Part shown: positions 15,924 to 24,019 of the stretch, in pieces
How the letters are laid out: each line of letters begins with the position of its first letter
Position numbering within the stretch: the stretch's first letter is position 1
Position numbers and translations under genes: made by a program
NCBI RefSeq assembly: GCF_012910805.1
Contig: NZ_WTVK01000005.1
Coordinates: forward strand, 1-64,000
From: Aromatoleum evansii
Lineage (GTDB): Bacteria > Pseudomonadota > Gammaproteobacteria > Burkholderiales > Rhodocyclaceae
Reading direction: 5' to 3'
DNA: 64,000 bases
Notes under the pieces: model-generated
Seen by the model: the letters and a program-made list of their open reading frames with translations, nothing else
What the model was told of the DNA's origin: nothing
Database searches by the model: none

Positions 15924-18510
15924 TCAAGGACGAATGCACTCGATCTCCGGCAGCACCAGCTCCCAGGATCGGCAGCGCACGTCCTGTTCGTCGTCTCTGG
16001 CATGACGCACGAGCATCACCGCAACCCGTACTGCACCGATCTCGCCCTGCGGCAGCCGGAACTTCGACGACATACGCCCGACCGCCACACCTGCCGCATC
16101 GGTGAGCTCCCACCCCGCCTTTCCATCGCTCCGCGGCCGCAGCGCCAGCGGACTCCCCACATCGAGCGCCGCCAGCGCACGATGAATCGGCGCCGAGGAC
16201 GCGAACTTCCCCGGCCAGGAAAGGTAGACCTTTTCCGGATCCGCGCACCAGGTGCGATGCGCGACACCCGGCTCGGGCGGGCGTGCCTCCGGACGCGAGC
16301 GCAGCGCCAACCCGTCCAGATCCCGCACGAAGGGATGCTGTCCGCCGACCGCCTCGCATAAGGTCAACGACCGCCGCGCCCGCGTCATCGCGACGTAGAA
16401 CAGCCGCCGCTCGTCGTCGCCACGGCCCTGCCAGCCACCGCCGTCGAGGATCAGCACGTGGTCGAATTCCAGGCCCTTCGCGCGGTGCGCGGTCATCAGC
16501 ACGAGCGGCGCGTTGGGGCGGGCGTCGGCGACGGGTTTGCCGATCGCGCCAAACTCGTACAGCGCTTCGACGAGATCGTTGACGACGAGCTGGCGGCCCG
16601 GCGCGGTGGATTTGGCGTCGACGATGAACTGCGCGAGTGCAGCGCGCTGGGGGTGGTCGACGAGGCCGTCGGGCGACGTGTGGAAGCGACGACGGAACCA
16701 GCGCGACAGGACGCCGGTGCGGATCAGCACACGGCGACGCTGGGCACCACGGCGCAGGCCGCGCAGCAGCGTCGCAAGGGCGTCGCCTTCGCGCGTCTGG
16801 TGCAGGCTGACGCTTGCGCCGTCGCGCAGCAGCTGCACGGGGATGCCGCGCAGGCGGGCGAGCGCGGCCATGGGTTCGAGGTCTTCCCAGCGGCGGGCGA
16901 TGACGACGAAGCGGCCCCATTGTCCGGCGGCGCCGTCCTGCGCGATCAGGGCGTGCAGGCGCTGCAGTTCGTCGAGCGCGACCTGCACTTCCTGCAGCGG
17001 GTTGCGCGGAACTTCGAGCACATGCACGCGCCCCTCGCCGAGCGGGTCGAGCGCCGCCTGCTCGCCGCCGTCGGGCTGGTCGCGCCGCGCGTGGTTCACG
17101 CGGATCGCCTGCCCGGCCTTCATCCGCTCGCGGGCGCGCTCGATGACGCGGTTGGCCGCATGGATGATGTGTTTCGTGGAACGGTAGTTCTCGACCAAGG
17201 CATAGCGGCGCGCGGCGTAGTCGGTTTCGAACTGGCGGATGAAACGCACGCTCGCGCCGTCGAAGGCGTAGATGTTCTGGTCGTCGTCGCCGACCACCAT
17301 CAGCGAGACGCGATCTTCCTCGGTCTGCAGCGTACGGCCGGCGACCGCACTGACGAGTTCGTAGTGGTCGCCGTTGATGTCCTGGTATTCGTCGACGAGC
17401 AGGAAGCGCAGGCCGGCGAGCAGGCGGTCGCGCACGATGGAGGGGCCGACGCTTGTTTCCGTCCCCTCGCTGGCATCCTGTTCGGCGGCGCGCAGGCAGC
17501 GGGTGGCCTGGCGGATGACTTCGCCGAAATCGAGCGCCTCGCCGCGCTCGATGGCGACGGCGTAGCTCGTGCCGGTGATGCGCATCGCCAGGCCATGCAG
17601 CGTCTGCACGGTAACGCCGGCCGCGTCCGCGCCCACCAGCGCCCACAGGCGGCGGCGGATCTCGTTGGCCGCGGAGCGGTTGTACGCGAGCACCATGATC
17701 GCCTCGGGCAGCACCATGCATTCGCGCAACAGCCACGAGACGCGGTGCACGATGACTTTCGTCTTGCCCGCGCCGGGGCCGGCGAGCACGAGGTGGTTGC
17801 CGTCGAGCGGCGCGGCGACGATGGACTGCTGAACGGGATCGGCGAGGTCGGTGAGGATGCGCCGGTGCGCGGCCTCGGTGGTCGCCATCTCCAGCACGTC
17901 CTTGCGCCCGGCGAAGTAGCGGCGCACGAATTCGGCGCGGTCGAGGCTGAAGTAGTCGACGATGAAGGCCATCGCCGCCTGGATCTTGCGGATCGCGAGC
18001 CGCGCGTACTCGGCCATCACATGCACCTGGACGATCTTGTCCTTGTAGTGCAGCGCGAGCTCGGCGTAGTCGGATTTCCTGAACTGGCGGCGGCGCGCCT
18101 CGGCGTTGAGCTCGATGCTCATCGCGGAGCGGAACACGGCCTTGCCGCGTGCCAGATGCAGGACTTCGTTGGCGTCGAGGTAGAGCAGCGCCGCGGACAG
18201 GGCCGTGTCCCATTTCTCGCTGCCGACGTCGGCGAGCGTGGTGTCGACCTGCAGCGCGGCTTCGAGCTCGCCCTGCTTGGCGGTGACGAGCAGGGTGTTG
18301 CCCTGGCGGCGGCGCTGGAATTCCTGCACCAGCGCGCGACGCGCATGCGCCGTTCGCGGATGGTCTCGATGTCCTGCCACGGGCGCAGCAGCTTGAATCG
18401 AGATCCGGCCGGAACACGCCCAGCTCGCGCAGGGCCATGCGGTCCTGGCGAGCGGTTTCGATGTCGAGACACAGGCACCGCGCGCGGGGCGCGGCGGGCG
18501 AAGCGGCCAT
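15924..18510 (-). pseudogene. RecQ/UvrD-type fused DNA helicase, internally deleted and frameshifted
   Basis: The C-terminal SF1 helicase is intact: LAGPGAGKTKV, FLLVDEYQD, VGDDDQNIYAFDGASV, VENYRST, LMTAHRAKGLEFDHV and LFYVAMTRARRSL, with a conserved tail to 15924. Upstream the frame breaks. Codons from the ATG at 18510 read RARCLCLDIETARQDR, the exonuclease-like N-terminus of a large family that carries DnaQ-like, RecQ and UvrD-like parts in one chain. About 38 codons later, near 18396, homologous sequence continues in another frame (FKLLRPWQDIETIRERR). A third frame begins near 18345, in an alternating GC run. The whole RecQ core between these pieces is absent. I infer a large deletion plus a 1-base indel. 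The C-terminal part might still be translated from an internal start. The family assignment is from memory. Confidence 0.65.
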
Positions 18511-18845
18511 GCAGGGCGGTCGGGAGAAATGGAGTCGTCCCCGATTCTATCCGGATGCGGGCTCTTGCCCCCCTGCATATGACGACGCGGGCCAACGCCG
18601 CACGAGGCGGGTTGGCCCGGACCGATTCATCGCACGCCGGTGGGCGCAGCGTCCGGCAGGCAGCATTCCGGTAGGAAGGCCGGGCCGAGGCATCCTGGCG
18701 AGATGTCGCCGGAAGCCCGTCGCTCGTGGCGGCGGGGGGATGCGTCGGCTGCGGATGGGTCCATTAGACCCGCCGGGCGACGATCTGGAAAATACAGAAT
18801 CACGATCATTCCATCTGTTTTTCAGATCGCACTACAATCCACCAC

Positions 18846-19799
18846 ATGGAACTGCGCCAGCTGCGTTACGTCCTCGCGATCGCCCGCTGCGGCAGCCTGT
18901 CGAAGGCTGCCGAGCAGGTGTTCGTCGCGCAGTCGGCGCTGAGCCACCAGCTCGCCCAGCTCGAGGAAGAGCTGGGGACGCCGCTGTTCCACCGCTCGCG
19001 GCGCGGCGTGGAGCCAACCGAAGCGGGGCGCATCTTTCTCGCCCATGCGACGGCGATCCTGCGGCAGGTCGAGGACGCGCGCGTCGCGGTGCAGACGGCG
19101 CGCGGCGAGCCTACGGGCAAGGTGGTGTTCGGCATCCCGCACAGCATCTCTGCCGCGCTCGCGCTGCCGTTGCTGCAGGCGGTGCGCGAGCGCCTGCCGA
19201 AAGTCGAACTGGAGCTGACCGAGGAGCTCACCGGCAACCTCGTGCCCCAGCTGCGCAGCGGCCAACTCCACCTCGCGGTGCTCTTCGACGACGGCCTGAT
19301 CGGGGAATTCACGCAGCAGCCCTTGCTCGACGAGCGCCTGATGCTGATCTCCCCCGCGCAGGCGCCCGACCGGCCGCACCGAAAAACCGTGCCGCTTGCC
19401 GCCGCGCTGGCGCTGCCGCTGATCCTTCCCGCGCCACCTCATGGCGTAAGGCCCATCATCGAACAGGCCGCACGGGAACATGGCCTGCCGCCTCCAAACG
19501 TCGTTGCGGACATCAGTTCGATCAGCATCCTGCGCACCAGCCTGCTCGCCGGTCTCGGCCATACGCTGCTGCCCCCGATGCCGCTGCGCCACGAGCTGGA
19601 CACCGGGCTGCTGAAAGGCTGCGAGGTGACCCGCCCGACGCTCAGCCGGCGTGTCGTGCTGTGCGCATCGCGCCACCTCCCCTTGTCCGTGGCAGCCGAC
19701 GCGGTGGCTGCGCTCGTTGCCCCCTTGTGCCGGGAACTCGCGCATTCGGGACGATGGCAGGGTGCGACGCCGGTAGTCAGCCCGGATCAGGTGTCTTGA
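18846..19799 (+). CDS. LysR-family transcriptional regulator (Nac/Cbl-like)
   Basis: A 317-residue LTTR. The N-terminal winged helix is MELRQLRYVLAIARCGSLSKAAEQVFVAQSALSHQLAQLE, and the periplasmic-binding-like effector domain spans about residues 90-300 (TGKVVFGIPHS; LLAGLGHTLLP). The pattern resembles the nitrogen-assimilation control proteins of the Nac/Cbl group, but the target cannot be read from the sequence. Its promoter lies in 18511-18845, which otherwise contains no gene. The neighbour on the left is the broken helicase gene, and on the right the convergent sodium channel gene. Confidence 0.88.
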   Translation: MELRQLRYVLAIARCGSLSKAAEQVFVAQSALSHQLAQLEEELGTPLFHRSRRGVEPTEAGRIFLAHATAILRQVEDARVAVQTARGEPTGKVVFGIPHSISAALALPLLQAVRERLPKVELELTEELTGNLVPQLRSGQLHLAVLFDDGLIGEFTQQPLLDERLMLISPAQAPDRPHRKTVPLAAALALPLILPAPPHGVRPIIEQAAREHGLPPPNVVADISSISILRTSLLAGLGHTLLPPMPLRHELDTGLLKGCEVTRPTLSRRVVLCASRHLPLSVAADAVAALVAPLCRELAHSGRWQGATPVVSPDQVS

Positions 19800-19862
19800 C
19801 CGTCATGAACGGCAGCATTCAAGCATCCGGTCACTGAAGTGACGCTCGGCAGCGGAAGGAGG

Positions 19863-20717
19863 TCATGTCGATCGTCTGGCAGCCTCCGGTTCGATTCCTG
19901 ACGGGTGTTCCAGCGGGCGCGTCGCCCGAAGATCACGGCGCAATGCGGCGATCTCGACTCGCAGCTGCGCGAGCTCGTCGCCGGCAGCGGAGGCGGAGGC
20001 GGACTCGCCCGCATGCTCGTTCTGGATCGCATTGACGATGACTGCGATGAACAGGTTGAGCAGCGTAAAGGTCGAGGAGAGGATGAAGACGAGGAAGAAG
20101 ATCCACGCCAGCGGATACACCTCCATCACCGGTCGGACGATGCCCATCGCCCAGCTTTCCAAGGTCATGACCTGGAAGAGCGTGAAGGCACTGCTGGCGA
20201 GCGAGCCGAACCAATCCGGGAAAGCAGCCCCGAACAACTTGGTAGCGATCACTGCGGCGACATAAAAGATGATGCCGATGATGGCGCTGACCGAGCCAAG
20301 CCCCGGCAAGGCTGAAAACAGGCCGCCGACAACGCGTTTCATGCTCGGCACCAGCGTAAGCAGGCGCAATACGCGCAGCACGCGCAAGGCGCGCAGGACG
20401 GCGAGCGGTCCCGAGGCCGGAATCAGCGCGATGGCGACGACGGTGAAATCGAACACGCTCCATGGGTCGCGGAAGAACGCAAGGCGATGCACGGCCACGC
20501 GGAGCGCGATTTCGACCACGAAAACGAACAGGATGGCGCGATCGGCGGCATGCAGCCAGGTTCCCCAATCGGTCATCAGCTGCGGGCTCGTTTCCAAGCC
20601 GAGAAGGGCCGCATTGACGAGGATCAGCCCGATCAGGCTGCGCTGCACCGTGGCACTCTCGAGCCAGGCCCCGGCGCGCTGGCGCCAGGGCAAAGGGGCC
20701 TTGAGGACGAGTTCCAT
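19863..20717 (-). CDS. Bacterial voltage-gated sodium channel (NaChBac-type ion transporter)
   Basis: A 284-residue six-helix channel of the BacNav family (NaChBac is 274 residues). The S4 voltage sensor is visible as regularly spaced arginines (VLRALRVLRVLRLLTLV, then KR). The pore selectivity filter is TLESWAM, identical to NaChBac TLESWA. S6 is FILSSTFTLLNLFIAVIVNAI. A coiled-coil C-terminal tail (AGDELAQLRVEIAALRRDLRA) would assemble the tetramer. It sits 13 bp behind terC on the same strand, so the two are cotranscribed. Inner membrane; role in Na+ entry, motility or pH response is inferred from the family. Confidence 0.93.
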   Translation of the reverse strand: MELVLKAPLPWRQRAGAWLESATVQRSLIGLILVNAALLGLETSPQLMTDWGTWLHAADRAILFVFVVEIALRVAVHRLAFFRDPWSVFDFTVVAIALIPASGPLAVLRALRVLRVLRLLTLVPSMKRVVGGLFSALPGLGSVSAIIGIIFYVAAVIATKLFGAAFPDWFGSLASSAFTLFQVMTLESWAMGIVRPVMEVYPLAWIFFLVFILSSTFTLLNLFIAVIVNAIQNEHAGESASASAAGDELAQLRVEIAALRRDLRATRPLEHPSGIEPEAARRST

Positions 20718-20730
20718 GATCGTTTCCCGA

Positions 20731-21741
20731 TCAGTTGCTTGAGTCGTTCAGCACGTGCCGGGTACTTGCCGGCTCGCACCTGTTCCGGCGCAGCGAGAGC
20801 ACGATCGAAGTCGCGATGATCGTGGCCACGACGCCGAGCGAGACGGCCACCGGGATCTTGATCAGGTCGATCAACAGCATCTTGACGCCGATGAACATCA
20901 GCACGATCGCCAGGCCGTACTTGAGCAGCGAGAAGCGGTCCGCCATGTCGGCGAGCAGGAAGTACATCGCGCGCAGCCCGAGGATGGCAAAGACGTTGGA
21001 CGTGAGCACGATGAATGGATCGGTGGTGATGGCGAAGATCGCGGGAATCGAATCGACGGCAAAGATCAGGTCCGACAGCTCCACGAGAATGAGGACCAGG
21101 AACAAGGGGGTCGCGTAACGGACGGCCCGGGTCACGCCGTCGATGGTCTCCTCGCGCATGACGAAGAAGCGCTCGCCCTCGAGTCTTTCCGTGATCTTGA
21201 GGTGCCCCTTGAGCCAGTTGATCACCGGATTCCTTGCCAGGTCCGGCTTCTCGTCGGCGAACCACCACATCTTGATGCCGGTCACCAGCAGGAAGGCACC
21301 GAAAACGTAGAGCAGCCAGTGGAACTGGGCGATCAGCCAGACGCCGGCAAAGACCATGACGGTGCGCATGACGATGGCGCCGAGGATACCGAAGAGCAGG
21401 ACGCGCTTCTGGAGTTCGAGTGGCACCGCGAAGAAGCCGAACAGCATCAGCCAGACGAAGACGTTGTCGATCGCCAAGGATTTCTCGATCAGGTAGCCGG
21501 TAATGAACTCAAGCGACTTGGCGTTGGCGACCTCACGCCCGGCGGCGCCGTCGAGGTAGAACCACAACGCACCGGCAAAGGCCAGCGAGACACCGACCCA
21601 GATGCCCGACCAGGTCGCGGCTTCCTTGAAAGACACACGATGCTGCTTGCCGCCGCCGACTACAAACAGGTCGATTGCCAGCATGACCAGGACGATGGCG
21701 AAAAACGCCGTCCAGAGCCAGGGGGTGCCGATGCTTTCCAT
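20731..21741 (-). CDS. TerC/Alx family integral membrane protein
   Basis: A 336-residue protein with about nine hydrophobic helices and the TerC signatures: [19 protein letters not shown] (acidic membrane motif EKSLAIDN) and [21 protein letters not shown] (the repeated [11 protein letters not shown] motif). The family exports Mn2+ and possibly other ions, or is linked to tellurite and alkaline stress. It is the middle gene of the unit small protein (21832-22017), TerC, sodium channel. I looked for a manganese (yybP-ykoY) riboswitch upstream and did not see one. Confidence 0.93.
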   Translation of the reverse strand: MESIGTPWLWTAFFAIVLVMLAIDLFVVGGGKQHRVSFKEAATWSGIWVGVSLAFAGALWFYLDGAAGREVANAKSLEFITGYLIEKSLAIDNVFVWLMLFGFFAVPLELQKRVLLFGILGAIVMRTVMVFAGVWLIAQFHWLLYVFGAFLLVTGIKMWWFADEKPDLARNPVINWLKGHLKITERLEGERFFVMREETIDGVTRAVRYATPLFLVLILVELSDLIFAVDSIPAIFAITTDPFIVLTSNVFAILGLRAMYFLLADMADRFSLLKYGLAIVLMFIGVKMLLIDLIKIPVAVSLGVVATIIATSIVLSLRRNRCEPASTRHVLNDSSN

Positions 21742-21831
21742 AATGGTTGCTCTTTCGCGTCAGTGTTCGTTGAATCGATATCAGGCAAAGGCGGAGGCCG
21801 GGGCCAACTGCCAGCGCCGCAGCTCTTCTCC

Positions 21832-22017
21832 TCAAGCGGCCAAACGGGACGGTTCCGGCGCACATGCGCCGGCCGTGCGGTCATCGGCTGTTCCGGCCAG
21901 TCGCTCGTGCGCATAGGCACACGCCAGAACGAGCGGAAGGCCATGTTCTTCTGCGACTTTTTCCACCACGACGGCGGGTATTTCGCAAAAAGCGAAGCAG
22001 TCATCGAGGGTGATCAT
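21832..22017 (-). CDS. Conserved small acidic protein upstream of terC
   Basis: A 61-residue protein, MITLDDCFAFCEIPAVVVEKVAEEHGLPLVLACAYAHERL in outline, with a good ribosome site (CTGGAGACAAAAA before the ATG at 22017). Similar short proteins starting MITLDDC are scattered in betaproteobacteria, but I know no function. The second half is proline/alanine-rich and may be disordered. It is 90 bp from terC on the same strand, so probably the first gene of the terC/channel operon, and it lies divergent to the LysR regulator at 22144. Confidence 0.6.
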   Translation of the reverse strand: MITLDDCFAFCEIPAVVVEKVAEEHGLPLVLACAYAHERLAGTADDRTAGACAPEPSRLAA

Positions 22018-22119
22018 TTTTTGTCTCCAGATTTGGTGTCGGCGGGAAATCCGTGCCCGACGGAGCGAACTCTAGGCGGACAGACGTATCGAATAAATGG
22101 ATTAATATAGATATGTCTC

Positions 22120-22135
22120 TTCCAAAAAAATGGAA
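22120..22135. promoter_or_regulatory. Candidate LysR operator between the small-protein gene and the nhaR-like gene
   Basis: Inverted repeat TTCCA-(6 A)-TGGAA, flanked by ATAT on both sides, just before the GTG start of the LysR gene and facing the divergent operon. It has the dyad shape of a LysR binding box and sits where autoregulation plus control of the divergent genes would be expected. Inference only. Confidence 0.4.
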
Positions 22136-22143
22136 ATATCACT

Positions 22144-23046
22144 GTGCACCCCGCCGACCTTAACTTTCGTCATCTGATGTATTTCTGGATGGTTGCCAAA
22201 GAAGGCAGCATTACGCGGGCAGCCGAGCGCTTGGGCTTGTCGGTGCAAACGATCAGTACGCAGTTGGGGCAACTGGAGCGGCAGCTCGGCTATGCACTGC
22301 TGGCCCCGCAAGGCCGCTCGCTGACCCTCACCGACGCCGGCCGGACCGCGCTGGGGTACGCCGAGCAGATTTTTCACCTGGGTGCCGAGCTGCGCCGCGG
22401 CCTTGCCGAAACCCGAACGGCGAGGCCGCATCTGACGGTCGGAGTGACAGACGGAATCCCGAAACTGCTCGCCTTCCGGCTACTGGCCGATGTCGTGCGA
22501 GCGCCGCTGTCCGTGCGGCTGGAATGTCGCGAAGGCGATTTCGACAACTTGCTGGGCGAGCTGGCCTTGAATCGCCTGGATCTGGTGATCGCGGACCGAT
22601 CGGCGCCACAGCTCGCCAATCTCAAGCTGCATTCACATCTGTTGGCGACGCAAGGAATCGATCTTTATGGGACCGAAGACTTCCATCGGGTCTATGCCGC
22701 AGGTTTTCCAGGAAGCATCAATGGCGCGCCCATCCTCCTGCCAATACGCGGCGATCCCTTGCGCCCTGCGATCGATGCCTGGTTCGAAGCCCGGGATTTG
22801 CGGCCGGAGGTCGTGGGCGAATTCAGCGACAGCGCCTTGTTGAAAACTTTTGGTCGGGCGGGCGTCGGGTTGTTTCCCGCACCCGCCGGCATGAGCGAAG
22901 AGATTGCGGCGCAATATCGCGCCCGACCGATCGGAAAGCTGCAGGGCGTGAGCGAGACCTGGTACGCGATTTCGACGCAACGAAGAATTCAGCATCCAGC
23001 GATCAGCGCCATTGTGGCGGCCGGACAGAGCAGCTTGCCGACATGA
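22144..23046 (+). CDS. LysR-family regulator, NhaR-like
   Basis: A 300-residue LTTR with the NhaR-type start: NFRHLMYFWMVAKEGSITRAA resembles the NhaR pattern YNHLYYFWHVYKEGSV. QTISTQLGQLE forms the recognition helix, and the effector domain ends with RRIQHPAISAIVAAG, where NhaR has ERMIQHPAV. NhaR senses Na+ and activates the nhaA antiporter. No nhaA is here, but the divergent unit encodes a sodium channel, which makes a sodium-linked role attractive. The start is GTG at 22144 with a weak ribosome site. Confidence 0.87.
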   Translation: MHPADLNFRHLMYFWMVAKEGSITRAAERLGLSVQTISTQLGQLERQLGYALLAPQGRSLTLTDAGRTALGYAEQIFHLGAELRRGLAETRTARPHLTVGVTDGIPKLLAFRLLADVVRAPLSVRLECREGDFDNLLGELALNRLDLVIADRSAPQLANLKLHSHLLATQGIDLYGTEDFHRVYAAGFPGSINGAPILLPIRGDPLRPAIDAWFEARDLRPEVVGEFSDSALLKTFGRAGVGLFPAPAGMSEEIAAQYRARPIGKLQGVSETWYAISTQRRIQHPAISAIVAAGQSSLPT

Positions 23047-23105
23047 TCTGGCCGGCTCGTTCCTGCACGACGTGGGCAAGATCGGGATCCCGGATGCGAT
23101 CCCAC
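23045..23105 (+). pseudogene. Remnant of an HD-GYP phosphodiesterase gene
   Basis: About 20 codons read DLAGSFLHDVGKIGIPDAI, matching the catalytic core LHDxGKIGIPDxI of HD-GYP c-di-GMP phosphodiesterases, including the HD pair. Nothing of the rest of the gene is present on either side. The piece begins at the nhaR-like stop and ends just before the terminator/tRNA remnant, so it looks like debris at an island boundary. Confidence 0.5.
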
Positions 23106-23118
23106 GAAAAGAAAAAAG

Positions 23119-23136
23119 GGCCATCCGGAGATGGCC
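23119..23136 (-). terminator. Intrinsic terminator for minus-strand transcription (former tRNA-Arg terminator)
   Basis: A 7-bp perfect stem GGCCATC/GATGGCC with loop CGGA. On the minus strand it is followed by a run of six T. It lies just beyond the CCA end of the tRNA-Arg 3' remnant at 23153, as a tRNA terminator would. Confidence 0.65.
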
Positions 23137-23152
23137 TAAGTCCTTGAAATAT

Positions 23153-23169
23153 TGGCGCGCCCGAGACGA
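23153..23169 (-). repeat. tRNA-Arg 3'-end remnant / candidate attachment core (left copy)
   Basis: Plus strand TGGCGCGCCCGAGACGA. Read on the minus strand this is TCGTCTCGGGCGCGCCA, the 3' half of a T-stem, the acceptor strand CGGGCGC, discriminator G and CCA, as in tRNA-Arg genes with acceptor GCGCCCG/CGGGCGC. The T-loop sequence that should follow is absent. The first 13 bases recur at 28025-28037. Together with the flanking terminators this looks like an att-type direct repeat. Confidence 0.6.
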
Positions 23170-23321
23170 CGAGCATGGGCACTGGGTCGAAGTGGCGGAA
23201 TTGCCTGCCCGCTTGCCCTTACCAACGATGCTCGCGGTCGAGGGCCCGATCCAGACGGGCCGAAGCAATCCGGATGAAGAAGGCCGCTTGCCTTGGTTCC
23301 ATTTTTCGATACCATAAACAA

Positions 23322-23576
23322 ATGAATGCTACGCACCGCAAGACCCTGATCGCCATTTTCACGGACCCGGTTTCCAAGTCGCTGGAATGGCGGCGCATTG
23401 AGGCGTTGCTGGTGGCGATTGGTTGTCAGGTAATCGAGGGTAACGGCTCGCGGGTACGGTTCGAGAAGGACGGCATCATCGGCACCTTCCACCGCCCCCA
23501 CCCGGAGAAGGAAGCGAAGCCCTATCAGGTGCGCGATGCGCGCCAATTTCTGGAGAATCTTGGGGTGAAACCATGA
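23322..23576 (+). CDS. hicA: HicA-like toxin of a HicAB toxin-antitoxin pair
   Basis: An 84-residue HicA family protein: WRRIEALLVAIGCQVIEGNGSRVRF, then GIIGTFHRPHPEKEAKPYQV. HicA has a double-stranded-RNA-binding-like fold and cleaves mRNA. The usual catalytic histidine in the GSH motif (GSHxxF/Y) is Arg here (GSRVRF). The FHRPHP stretch is retained, so activity is likely but not certain. The start is the ATG at 23322. It overlaps the antitoxin gene by 4 bp (ATGA). First gene of the short island, just inside the left tRNA remnant, a typical position for an addiction module. Confidence 0.85.
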   Translation: MNATHRKTLIAIFTDPVSKSLEWRRIEALLVAIGCQVIEGNGSRVRFEKDGIIGTFHRPHPEKEAKPYQVRDARQFLENLGVKP

Positions 23577-23908
23577 ACACGATGACGCACAAGGGCTATG
23601 CGGCTCGCGTGGAATACAGCGAGGAAGACGGCTGCTTCGTCGGACACATCGCCGGCATCCGGGACGTGATCGGCTTTCACGGCGAAAGCGTTGCAGAACT
23701 GCGGGCCGCGTTCGAGGAAGCCGTCGATGACTACCTCGAAACCTGCGAGAAGCTGAACCGGGAACCGAACCATCCGTATTCCGGGCAGTTTCGCTTGCGG
23801 CTGTCGCCGGAGTTGCACGCCCGCGCCGCGATGGCGGCGGAAACGAAAGGCAAGAGCCTGAACGCTTGGGTTACTGATGCAATTGAAAGGAGTATTGCCG
23901 CCGCATGA
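23573..23908 (+). CDS. hicB: HicB-like antitoxin
   Basis: A 111-residue HicB. The N-terminal partial RNase-H-like domain reads YAARVEYSEEDGCFVGHIAGI, then FHGESVAELRAAFEEAVDDYLE. The C-terminal ribbon-helix-helix DNA-binding part reads FRLRLSPELHARAAMAAETKGKSLNAWVTDAIERSI. It should neutralise HicA and repress the operon promoter. The start codon overlaps the hicA stop. About 110 bp separate it from the methyltransferase-helicase gene on the same strand. Confidence 0.88.
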   Translation: MNTMTHKGYAARVEYSEEDGCFVGHIAGIRDVIGFHGESVAELRAAFEEAVDDYLETCEKLNREPNHPYSGQFRLRLSPELHARAAMAAETKGKSLNAWVTDAIERSIAAA

Positions 23909-24019
23909 CGGTTTCAGGCAATCCGGGCCGAGCCGAAGCAGGCTGAAGCCGGTCAGAGTCGGTTGCGCTCCGCGCCTGGTACGCTATGCGAAGTTTATGC
24001 ATAACAGCCAGCACCTTGC

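Noticed and set aside
16458-18674. 738-residue frame antisense to the helicase
   Set aside because: The sense strand carries all SF1 helicase motifs. The antisense product has none.
21742-21831. Possible manganese (yybP-ykoY) riboswitch before terC
   Set aside because: The gap is only 90 bp and I cannot see the conserved riboswitch core. The upstream small gene makes an operon more likely.
20755-22110. 451-residue frame antisense to terC
   Set aside because: Asp/His/Glu/Gly-rich shadow. TerC motifs are on the other strand.
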